The position numbers were made by a program, and so were the translations under genes. From Corella eumyota (taxonomy: Eukaryota > Chordata > Ascidiacea > Phlebobranchia > Corellidae): a DNA stretch of 64,000 bases. The DNA lies in assembly GCA_963082875.1 (NCBI GenBank), contig OY720098.1, positions 6,324,001-6,388,000 on the forward strand. The letters run 5' to 3'. Shown here piece after piece: positions 24,101 to 35,100 of this stretch (position 1 is its first letter; each line of letters begins with the position of its first letter). The notes below the pieces were generated by a model. The model was not told the origin of the DNA and made no database searches. It saw nothing but the letters and a program-made list of their open reading frames with translations.

Positions 24101-27100
24101 AGTCGAAAATTCATATTTAGTCGTAATTACTGCATGCGATGGCGGACAACCAAAAAAGTAAGGTTTTTTACCCATTTACTTTAAAAAAAATATAATTGTT
24201 TTAAATTATTATAAAAGTAATTCTTAAAATAATATGTGCTAAAAATGAATATCTAAAGATTGTAATATTAATTGTAGATGCTCAAACAAAAATATTTCCA
24301 TTGAAATTTTGGATGAAAACGACCACGCTCCAGTGTTTGATCAAACCACATACAAAGTGACCTTGCCAGAAAATGCTGACGTAGGCACCTACGTCACAAC
24401 CGTGTCAGCAAATGACGAGGACTCCTTAAAAGCTCCAGTAAAATGGCTTAACGAGGTAAAATTTTTTATCACCAAACTGCTCACAATTTGTTTTAGCCAA
24501 GAAAAAATTTAATATGAATGTTTTTGATTTTAATGTTGCATTTATTTTAGGATGGTGAAATTGAACCTTCCAGAAATGGGCAGATCAGATTTTCGATTAA
24601 AGACGGTGACAACTCGTTCACCATTAACTCCCAGAGTGGTAAAGTCACACTTGTTAGATCATTAGATCACGAAGGAAGTTCAGAAAAGAAGGTACTAGTT
24701 AAAAAAATAAACAAACAAATAATAAATATTGTACTATCATTGGTTTCTAACATAAATATCAATTTTTAGGTAACAATTCTTGCTAAAGATGGCGGTCGAC
24801 TAGTTGGCCAAGAAAGTAGGGCGGTTTTGATTGTTCAAGTTACCGACATCAACGATAATCGACCAATTTTTACTAACCCAGCTATGGACAACGCTACAGT
24901 GCATGCGACCATATTAACTGATGATATCATAACTAGAATCCAGGTAAAGATTTTTTGGTTTACAAATATATAAACATATTTTATTTAGGTCACAAATTAA
25001 TTATTACCCACTTCTTAGACCATCGACTACGATAGTGAAAACGGTAACGGTCACGTGACTCTGGAGTTGGTCACGGTCGACGGTAACGCGCGTGGTCACG
25101 TGACCGACGGTGAGGAACCGCATTCTTACTTTATCCTCAACCCGACAAGCGGAGATCTTATATTAAACAGAAGTCGCCTGGATCTTGAAACGTTGGTCGG
25201 GCAACATCAAATAGTTGTTACGGTAAGGCATTGTGGAATCTAATAAAAAATGTAGAAGGAATACCTATTTTGACAGCTTTATAAACAATTATGTTTTTTA
25301 TTTCTTAGGCATCCGATTCTGGCAAACCTAGTCTTTCTAGTACAACTACGATCAACGTGCTGGTGTCTGACTCATTATTGCCTAAATTTTTGCAATACGA
25401 CGAAACCAAAACTGGAAGTCAAGTCACAGCAAGCTTGGCAATGTCAATGGAATTACTTATAATAGTGATATCACTATCGGTGGCTAGTCTTGTTTTGTGC
25501 ATTGTTATTGCAGTAGTCATTGTAAAATGCAGAAAAGACAATAAGGTAAATAACATAGAGAAACATAATTCACTTTTTTTTATCAACAATCGGCATTCTC
25601 ATGTAGTATTCTGGTCAAAAAATTGAAATCAGCATAAAACAATAAACCCGCCTAAATGTTTTAGAAATCTCGTAAAACCTTTACACTGTGATGAACTTTA
25701 TTCTTATTTTCATCACAGAAAGTTCGAACTTACAATTGTCGCGACGCTGAAAGCAAAAACGGTTGGATTTCCTCGCAGAGGAATGTCAACCAATCCGCTC
25801 ATGACGTCACTAATACGAGTTCCTGGCCGAAATCTGTGGCAAGTGGAGACGAATCGTCACAGCTGACCGACAGTGAAAGAAACGAGCCAGTTGCACCAAA
25901 ATGCAAACCAAACAGGTATTTATCAATTCTCTAAAACATCAGTTTCGAAAAAAAAAGAATTAAATATTTCGTAAAATATATTTATAAACCAAGGACGTTG
26001 TTGTCATTTTTTAAAAACTCTAACTTTTTAGGCTTGGGTCCGACTCCGGATTTTCAGGTACTCATACGTCATTCAACGAAGAATCCATGACGTCACGACA
26101 TGACGTAGTAAGCAGTTATCACGTGTCGGCCACTTTGCCAAGACAACCGACGCCATTAAGCACATTTTCAAGCGATGGAAAGGTCAGTGTATAAAAAAAT
26201 AAACTTTTAAAAAAAAATTATCTGTTACAGTTCAGTTTGTATTTTTGTCTTTTGTAATATATTTTTTTTTAATTAACAAATGATTTTTTATTTTAGATTT
26301 CTCACGCAAAAATAGTTGGGTTGTTTCCACAAGGGGTCACCCACATGGACCAAGATAGCGGAAGAGGAGACAGTGATCCTGACTCGGGAAGTTATACTGG
26401 AAACAACGAACGAGGTAAAAAAATCAAAAAAATGTTCATTTTTTCTTAATAGATAACTGTCTATATCTTTTCAATCAGTAAGCCAATACCTCTCTGGTGG
26501 AGTTTATTTTTTTAAAGTAGGTTTAAAAGTATAAACGTATATTTTTTAATTTTTAGATTGTAACAAACTGTACGACACCCCAACCAACTTAACTCCAATG
26601 CCATCCTACGGTTATGAAACAAACCAACAACTAGGTTCAAGATGCACGGAGGAATGTAGACTTTATGGTCATAGTGATATATGTTGGATGCCTTCCCCAA
26701 CAAAAGGTGTGTTGTACTTATCTATTATTCCTTACCCCTTTGTTGGTTATTTGGTTTTAACATATATATTTGACTTGGTTCTTGGAGTATAAAACATATT
26801 GCTTAAGTTATGATATATCTATCACACCTTTAATTCACGAGTAAACTTTTAAATAAGTTTAGTTTTTAACAACAGTCGTTATATTAGTTAAATTCAATAA
26901 AATCCCAATTTTGAATATTTTCTTTTATATTTAGACAATTTCTTTACCCGACAAGACCAAGCCAGAGCATCACCCTATCCTCAGCAAACCTACAGTGCTA
27001 ATGATTTCCAAAACGAATACAACAGAGTTCTGGATACCATCAAAGAAACTCCATCTCCGGTTGAGTCATCGCTCGGGTACGAATACGACGCTGAGTCAAT

Positions 27101-27500
27101 GCGTGAAAACGTACGAAGATCAATCTGTTTATCCCGACTACAAGTTCAACCAAATTGCCACCAGGAACCCTTACCATACAATTTACCGCATCAATACGAT
27201 GCAGTTTTCGCGGACGAATATAACTTTAATAGACTACCACAGCACCTCGTGCATTCCCTTAATCCATCTCCAGCGCCGTCTAGCGGCCTAACAAATTCAC
27301 ATTTATCGTCGAACTGTCCTTCGACGACAAACACTTTTTACAGCGACAATACAAATGTAATTTCGCATAACGAGCATTACATGACAGTAACTTCGAAACC
27401 ATTACTTCAACATTCCCGTATAGAATCCACCGGAAGTGTTACAATGCAAGAAACGCAACAAATCATAAACGACATTGATCAATTATTGACCCAAACGTAA
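21136..27500 (+). CDS. Delta-protocadherin-like cell adhesion receptor (18 exons, 1178 aa)
   Basis: Type I membrane protein of the cadherin superfamily. Coding exons: 21136-21268, 21377-21615, 22081-22258, 22516-22629, 23003-23354, 23454-23599, 23706-23828, 24022-24157, 24278-24455, 24551-24691, 24770-24943, 25019-25222, 25309-25545, 25719-25915, 26032-26182, 26297-26414, 26557-26706, 26935-27500. The phases close to 3537 nt. A signal peptide precedes six EC repeats. Calcium linkers are seen as RDINDHTPTF, TDANDNSPVF, EDVNDNSPT, LDENDHAPVF and TDINDNRPIF. One transmembrane segment lies in exon 13 (IIVISLSVASLVLCIVIAVV). The tail carries ECRLYGHSDICWMP, which matches a motif conserved in the tails of vertebrate delta-2 protocadherins (PCDH10/17/18/19 group). 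Six EC repeats also fit delta-2. The extracellular part is split by introns, unlike the single large ectodomain exon of vertebrate protocadherins. Confidence 0.93.
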
Positions 27501-27535
27501 TCAAAATCAATGCCAATTAAAAATACTTTTGTTAA

Positions 27536-27541
27536 AATAAA
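27536..27541 (+). terminator. Poly(A) signal AATAAA of the protocadherin gene
   Basis: A canonical AATAAA lies 36 nt past the stop codon. A second one lies near 27778-27785. Either could be used. Confidence 0.55.
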
Positions 27542-28280
27542 AGTTTTTATAAATAATCACGCCTAAAAAAAGTTAACAAAGCCTTTACAATTAATAAGTA
27601 TTTTTGTGTATACTTTTGTGTAGCTTAGTTATTGTATATTGCCAACTAACAAAATACTTTAAACGATGATATAAACATGCTGGTTGTGCCTATATCAGAA
27701 TTAACATATTAATTTCTTTGTTTCAATTTTTACTTTAGTGACTGTGAATTTGTTTCATTTTTTGCCATTAAAAAATAATAAAATAAAAGTTTTGTTTTAA
27801 AAGTTAGCAGTAAGTAGTAATTGCAGAAAATAGAATTATATTTACAGCCTCTTTCAAATTATAAATCAATACATTTAAAGTAGTCGCCACATTATTTTGT
27901 ATGGAGAAATGCAGAAGTCAGTAAATAAACAAAGTGTTGGGCCTCTAACCGCTAGCCTAAACAAAAAATTAATTTTGATCGATTTCACCTCATGCTGAGC
28001 TTGACCTCCTTAAATGCACAGTTTAACCAGTGCTCGTATTTCCTATCTCAACAAGTACAGTTGCAACTCAAATTTCATGAAACTCAAACCGTGATGTTTT
28101 ATTTATTTAGAAATAAAAATTTAGATTAACGTCGCCATAAAAAGAACATATCGTTAATGTATTAGAATAAGAGTCATGTCAAATCCACGCTGTTAGTAGT
28201 TACGTGTTATGTAGATAGAGGTAGTTTAAAACCATTAAGATAACTTTCAAATTGTTTAAAAAAATTAATAAAGTTTGGGT
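27542..28280. other. Intergenic between protocadherin and the dynein-stalk-like gene
   Basis: About 740 bp with no coding exon seen. It probably contains the end of the protocadherin 3' UTR and the promoter of the next plus-strand gene. Confidence 0.45.
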
Positions 28281-30419
28281 ATGGAAAGTGACGTAATAGT
28301 TGCCGTCACGTGGTTAATTGTATCCACGCTACTTAAAATCACTCTTTTAGTTGTATGGCACAGGTTCGAAAGTTTTAACAACTTTGATAAATTCCAACAT
28401 TTTTAAAATAGTAAAATAAAAATATTTCAATGTCTTAAACGGATAACTTGTATTAAAATTTTTTTTTTAATATTTAAACTTTATACAGATGGAAACGGGA
28501 AAACAAATCTATCAAAAACCGACCAAGAACTTTTACTTTACAATCTCAATCAACAAATTTGGAGACCTTGGAAGAGCAAAGAGAAAACTCGAAATTACAA
28601 TCTATAGCCACCGTTTCTTCCAAATACAATGATGTTTTTGTTATTGATATAGAAAGCGAAACAAGTCTTCAACATAAGCAGCAGCAAAGTGATTCAAATT
28701 TTAAGTAAGATATTCGATATGTAACCTGTATATATTTGTATGTTAATGAAACAATTCAACTGCTCAGGATGCAAACTAAGCTCTTTGATTTACTTACTAA
28801 AAAGTACAGTGGTATTTAAAGGCGTGCTTGAAAATACTTCACCAACACTTCACTTTTTCTCGAAAAATTATTCTTGTTAAATTCGATTAGGAATAAGATT
28901 TAAATGTAATTTGGTAGCAATATGGGTTAGCATGCATTCTAACGTTAGACAGTTTTACAGCGACGTTGAAGATATTCTAAACTACATAGGAAGTAAAGAG
29001 TATGTATATTCTTTAACAAAAAAGTGAACAAAGTTAACTTCTTGTATGTTTTGCATAAAACATTGATTTAATTTTTAGAACTGCTCAAACTATTTGTTCA
29101 AGTCCAGTTCAAAAAACGACTCAGGACTTGAACAAACAAATCCATCAAGATAAGAAATTACTGAGTTGTCAAATAGGTAAATTTGTTTACAAACTATAAA
29201 GTTAGTTGTTTAATGTTGTTATGTGAAACTCCAACCTTTTAAGCGGATAAAAAAACAAATGTTTTGTTATATTCTATTTAATTCATCTCGGCATTTAAGA
29301 TTTAAAATCAGCTATCCAAAATGGAAATATAGATGAGCTTCATTCTGCAATTGAATGTTCAATATTTTTTGGTTTTCGAATGCAGCTACGAAATGAGATA
29401 TACGACGCTCGGGAAAAGATTAGACAAAAACAAAACCTGCGTAAGTGCATTTTAAAGAGGAAAATAAAGCACACATAATATAATAGGCCTATAGATTTTT
29501 ATTTTTATCCTCTAGAGCGAATGCGAGAGTCGCTTTTAAATGTAAAGCAAAGTGTAATTTCGGAACTTCGAAGTTATATAAACCCACCAAGAGCTGTTCA
29601 CGATGTGATGATGTGTGTTTACATACTACTTAAAGTTAAACGTGAGGAGCAACTACAGGTATAACCTTTTCGCAAAAACATATAAATGTAATATCAAACG
29701 AAAAATCCTTTTTTAAAGTTCAAGGCAAAATGTTTGAATAATTATAAACTTAAAGAAATAGTAAAGACATATGTGGCAAAGTGCGGTGATTTGGATGTAG
29801 TTTTGTCAACTGCTTTTTTAGAACTATTTATTATAATTCCACTTCAACAAAAAACTATTACATTTTGTAATTTAAGGCCTGGTCATCAGTACAAGCCTTG
29901 ATGAGTCAAACCGGAAAATACAATCTCAAACGACTAATCGAACGTCACAATAGAGACGACGTCACAGAAAGTGAACTGTTACGTGTCAAGCACTTATTGG
30001 CCAATTATAATTTCCAGTGCATTCATGACGTCAGCAAGGGAGCAGCAGTGTTTTACGTATGGGTAAGATATTAAAATCTTCTTTTTATAGATCGAAATAA
30101 TAAAAAAACTAGGATTGTAATTTTAGCTGCTTTAACTATTTAAAACTTATGCAGTAGTGTATACCTTTGATATAAATCTATAATTTGTGACTTTATAGAA
30201 ATAGATTATAATAATCTTTCTATTTAGAGTTGTGAACCAAAATATATCAAAATATTTGGTATATGTTAATAATTGTAGAGGCTTTTTACTATATAAATGG
30301 AAAATTATGATCCTCACAAAACATACACACTTCTCATTTGTATACTTTAGTTGATCGACCTCATAGAAGACCAGGAACTAAGTGAACTGTCATTTAAGAA
30401 ATTAAACATCGATGACTAA
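28281..30419 (+). CDS. Membrane-anchored protein with a dynein stalk-like microtubule-binding domain (8 exons, 324 aa)
   Basis: Exons: 28281-28363, 28489-28704, 28961-28999, 29079-29176, 29300-29440, 29516-29658, 29877-30062, 30351-30419 (975 nt, phases close). Residues 5-26 form one hydrophobic segment (VIVAVTWLIVSTLLKITLLV) followed by basic WHRWKR, giving an N-terminal membrane anchor or signal-anchor. A charged, low-complexity stretch follows to about 145. Residues 146-205 form a helical hairpin ending in a coiled coil. From about 207 the sequence ISELRSYINPPRAVHDVMMC, then SSVQALMSQTGKYNLKRLI, ESELLRVKHLLAN and DVSKGAAVFYVWL follows the order of dynein heavy-chain stalk heads: ISEIRSxxxPPxxV, the SWKTAKxMM..FLRSL region, and the final VSxAxxxLxxWV helix. 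No AAA module is present, so it cannot be a motor. A role in tethering a membrane to microtubules is inference. The family name is unknown to me. Confidence 0.85.
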
Positions 30420-30663
30420 CAATTTAATAACTGAAGCAGTTAGAGTGACTGTGTTTTCTGACAATGTTGTTATTATCAACATTTGTGTTTTAATATAAAT
30501 ACGTGATAAGACTACAACTTTTTAACCTCTTTAGAGATTGTAAGAATTCGAAATTTTAAACAAATTTGTAATACGCATAAAAAATAAAAATATCACTTAT
30601 AATTTAATATTTTACATTAATAAAGATGCTAATGCAAATATATATATTTAAACAACAATTGAG

Positions 30664-31377
30664 TTAAAGAATGTCACAGTTACGTGCTGGTTTTTCAGCA
30701 ACCCTCGGATTCATGACAGTCATTACACAAGTTTCAAATACAGTGTGTACTCCGTCGTTTCGTTTGGCCGAGCATTCCATATATTTGATCGCATTTATCT
30801 GCTTTGCTAATGCCAGGCCTTGCTCGTGTCTTAAAAGGCAAAATCGTCTGGTTAGATAAAGCTATACTGAAGTTTGTTAATTTTGTTATGCTTACGTGAC
30901 GGGCGCCGAGCCTTTGTTTTTTAAAGATGCAAGCGTGTTTTCATCGTAGCGTAAATCTGCTTTCGTGCCAACTAATATTACTTCCGCGTGTGGGCAGTGG
31001 TGGCGTATTTCAGGTATCCATTTCGACCTCACATTATCTAAAGAGGAAGGCGTAGCCACCGAAAAACAGGCGAGAAAAATATGCGTACTTGGGTAAGAAA
31101 GTGGTCGAAGTCTAAAAAAATATAAAATAAAATCCAATAAAAAAGGCAAACTTTATGATAAATTACACACAAGGATTTACCTGTCGTATTCTTCTTGGCC
31201 GGCAGTATCCCATAAGGCAATGTTGTAAGCCCTTCCATCTATTGTACTAGATGCAGCGTAGTTGTCGAAAACTGTAGGTATATAATCAGGCGGGAAAACT
31301 CCGTTTGCATAAGTTATACAAAGGCAAGTCTTCCCCACAGCACCATCTCCAACAACTACTATTTTGATTGGTTGCAT
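30664..31377 (-). CDS. Divergent Rac-like Rho-family GTPase (3 exons, 192 aa)
   Basis: Small GTPase of the Rho family. Exons: 31377-31181, 31111-30896, 30829-30664. It has the P-loop GDGAVGKTC, switch [10 protein letters not shown], switch [20 protein letters not shown]4 as TKAD (TKLD in Rac1), G5 as ECSAK, the Rho insert region, and a C-terminal CDIL that fits a CaaX box with terminal Leu (geranylgeranylation). Length equals Rac1 (192 aa), and RHHCP and KWIPEIR are also Rac-like. The polybasic stretch before the CaaX box is nearly absent ([12 protein letters not shown]), which should weaken plasma-membrane binding. It is probably a lineage-specific Rac-like paralogue rather than the Rac1 orthologue. 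It converges with the dynein-stalk-like gene, 244 bp away. Confidence 0.92.
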
Positions 31378-32169
31378 TTATATAAGTTTAGTACCAATTT
31401 GATTGTACATACCTAAAGGTATTATAAAAAGAAATGGTAACGGTAACCTTTTCAACTATTTTAATGTAATAACGATGTGCCTCCGTAAATAACGCCCTTC
31501 TTGACTAAATTAATCGTATCTAACTGCTTACTAACAAATCTAACTGTTTCTGTTTACTACATTAAACTATTGTATTTCAATAGCTTAGGCATTGTGCAAG
31601 CAATGTGTACTGTTATTATGGCTTCTTCCTATACTACCTACCTTTCCGCTTACAATTAACAACTAGATACTACTGAGATAGGTGAAAAAGGTCTAATCAA
31701 TGAAAGACTTATTAACTAAAGTGATTCAAAAATCACATGCGTCATAACAAGTGTGATTTGCATATTCTTATACGCTTATATCTGTAAATAATTAATGTTT
31801 GTCGAGTACCGGAAACTAAAACTTGCAACACTTTCTAGTAATTAAAATGTATGTGTATTATATGTGAGCATTAAAATTAACGTTACGTAATGACGTCATA
31901 TGCTATAAAATAATGCGACTTAGGCAAATTAATAGAAAAAACTAAAATACAAATAAAAGCACCTATCGCAAGTTAAGTATTACAAATATATATAAACAAA
32001 ATTTAATTTTTGATGTTAAAAATTCCATTATTTTTATTATATTAAATTACTAAATAATAATTTTAGTAATTGTTTTTCTTCTTTTAAACATGACATTTAA
32101 CGATACTAGTACCTCAAAAAATTTTTTTTAGACTAATTGAACTTAGTCTTTGTTTTTTGTTGTTTGTTG
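31378..32169. other. Intergenic between Rac-like GTPase and ITPA
   Basis: About 790 bp without coding sequence. It should contain the GTPase promoter (minus strand) and the ITPA 3' UTR. A TGACGTCA site lies near 31892. Confidence 0.45.
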
Positions 32170-35100
32170 TTAAGTTTCCTTTTCATTGTTAAAATATTCT
32201 GCCAGTTTTATCAAAGCTTTCCCACGATGTGATATCGAATTTTTTAATTCAGGTGTCATTTCTGCATACCTTTAGGTAAATAAAAATGTTTTTGCCTAGT
32301 TACAAGTTCTCTATTTTATGCTCATATATAATTTTGTTAAAATACTCAAAATTAAGAAATGTGATAATATAAAATTCATACACAATAAAAAAACGAATCA
32401 ATTTATTGCTTGTTCTTTTAAAATTATTAAAACAAATTTAAATGCTAATAAAAATAAACTTACGTTTGATCAAAACCATTTGGTTGAAAACAGGGATCCC
32501 AACCAAATGTTCTGGGGCCTCTAGGTGGCACTATTTCTCCCTAGCATTAAAATTAATTGACTAAACATAATATTTGCTAAAAAACACTATAGAACAGCCT
32601 ATATGTAAAAAAAGAATACTATAATAAAATATCAAATTAAATACAAAACCTATTAAATATTTTATTTTTTTAAGTCATATTTTATAATTAACTTACATTA
32701 CATTTCCCCTTAAACAAAATAACTTCATCCGAAGAGTTTCCAGTTGAGTAAGCAAAGGTGCAAAGAGCATATCCACTTTTATCTTCCCAACCCTCCAACA
32801 TTCTGTACAAACCTTCGGGGCCAAGTTTTGATAAAAACCATTTACTAAAGCAGTTAAAAACATATTTATAAATTCAAGCACAAACTAAAATTTGGTCACA
32901 GTCAGTTTATACCCAACATGTTCACACAAATATAGCCTATATATATTTTATGAAAAATACATAACTTTATTAAAAACTTTTGTCCTTTTATTAAGTTTAC
33001 CAAGAACTTTAAAATATCATTTAAAAAACCTTTACATACATATATGGCCCTGGTAAACCTTTCATTGCATTAAAGCACAAACATGTATCTTCAATTAAGA
33101 CTGGCCCATCCAAGTGTTTGCTTGCTTCTTTACATTTTGCTATTGAAACTTCATCAGCTTCACCTTGATATTCTGGTACTGAAATTAACATGGTTTTAAG
33201 TTTAATAAAACGGTAAGACAATAACATAAAGTTTTAATATTTATAAACAGCAAATAGCATGGTAATAATATAGTTAGGGGCCTATGTAAAAGGTGGAGTG
33301 CTTGTGCGGAGTGCGGAGTATTTTTTGCCTATGTAAAAGGTGGAGTGCATGTGCAGAGTGCGGAATGTTTTATTTTTTAATGACGTCACGATCTGCGTGG
33401 GGGACGTCATTAAAATATTATTTCATTGTGTTTATAGCATAAAATAAATATTAAAACAACTGTGATATTTAAGATGTAAAAAAACATTCGAAGCAGTTTA
33501 TGACTTATTATTAAAGTTTTTGAGCGGAAATGACGTCATAACCCCTCTGTGCCACATTTTTATTGCCCCAATCTTAAAGTAAATTTAATTTGCAATCGAA
33601 TGATACTAACTAAAAGTTGGCACAAAGAGGATAAAGGGGTCAACGGGAGCAATATTTGACAAAAATACGTACTTCAATTATCAGTTTTTGAGCGGAAATG
33701 ACGTCATAACCCCTTTGTGCCACATTTTTATTGCCCCAATCTTAAAGTAAATTTAATTTGCAATCGAATGATACTAATTAGAAGTTGGCACAAAGGGGAT
33801 AAAGGGGTCAACGGGAGCAATATTTGACTAAAATACGTATTTCGATTATCAGTTTTTAGACGGAAATGACGTCGTGACCCCTGTGTGCTAAATTTTACTA
33901 ATTTCATGAAGTAATTCAACATATTAGAAATATTGTGTATTATAAATATTTTTTTTACATTACAAACGTTTTTGTATTTTATCCAAATCTTAACAAAAAG
34001 AAATAAATAGGTAATTTTGCATCATGATTTAAAAATCAAATTAAAGCCAATTTAAACGACGTATAACAGTTTCTCGTTCTTCGTCAGTTAATGTAGGTAA
34101 AATGAATTGGTGATTTTTTGATAAGTTTTTAGCAGCATTTTTCTAAAAGTAAATTGCCATAAAATTAGTGTTAAGAATATATTGACTGCATTGTTATTAA
34201 TATACGAAGAAGCCCTTTATATATAAACACAAAAAAAAATAATGTTGTAAATACCGATTTAGTTTCCATAGTTGTAGGCCTACTATTTTGGATTTCTTGT
34301 AGCGCATATTTTACCGCTTCAGGAAAAAATACGTCATTTCCGCTCAAAAACTGATAATCAAAATACGTATTTTTGTCAAATATTGCTCCCGTTGACCCCT
34401 TTATTCCCTTTGTGCCAACTTCTAGTTAGTATCATTCGATTGCAAATTAAATTTACTTTAAGATTGGGGCAACAAAAATGTGGCACAAAGGGGTTATGAC
34501 GTCATTTCCGCTCAAAAACTGATAATCAAAATACGTATTTTTGTCGAATATTGCTCCCGTTGACCCCTTTATCCCCTTTGTGCCAACTTTTAGTTAGCAT
34601 CATTCGATTGCAAATTAAATTTACTTTAAGATTGGGGCAATAAAAATGTGGCACAGAGGGGTTATGACGTCATTTCCGCTCAAAAACTGATAATCGAAAT
34701 AGGTATTTTCGTCAACTATTGCTCCCATTGACCCCTTTATCCCCTTTGTGCCAACTTTTAGTTAGTATCATTCGATTGCAAATTGAATTTACTTTAAGAT
34801 TGGGACAATAAAAATGTGGCACAAAGGGGTTATGACGTCATTTCCGCTCAAAAACTGGTAATCGAAATACGTATTTTCGTCGAATATTGCTCCCGTTGAC
34901 CCCTTTATCCCCTTTGTGCCAACTTTTAGTTAGCATCATTCGATAGCAAATTGAATTTACTTTAAGATTGGGGCAATAAAAATGTGGCACAGAGGGGTTA
35001 TGACGTCATTTCCGCTCAAAAACTGATATTCGAAATACGTATTTTTGTCAAATATTGCTCCCGTTGACCCCTTTATCCCCTTTGTGCCAACTTTTAGTTA

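Noticed and set aside
28281-30419. A remnant of a full dynein heavy-chain gene
   Set aside because: The gene has its own start, an N-terminal membrane anchor, eight in-phase exons and a stop, with no AAA-coding exons nearby, so it is not a decayed end of a motor gene.
34041-34350. Alternative exons of ITPA
   Set aside because: Phase does not match ITPA exon 1, the sequence lies inside the inserted element, and known ITPA proteins have no such C-terminus.
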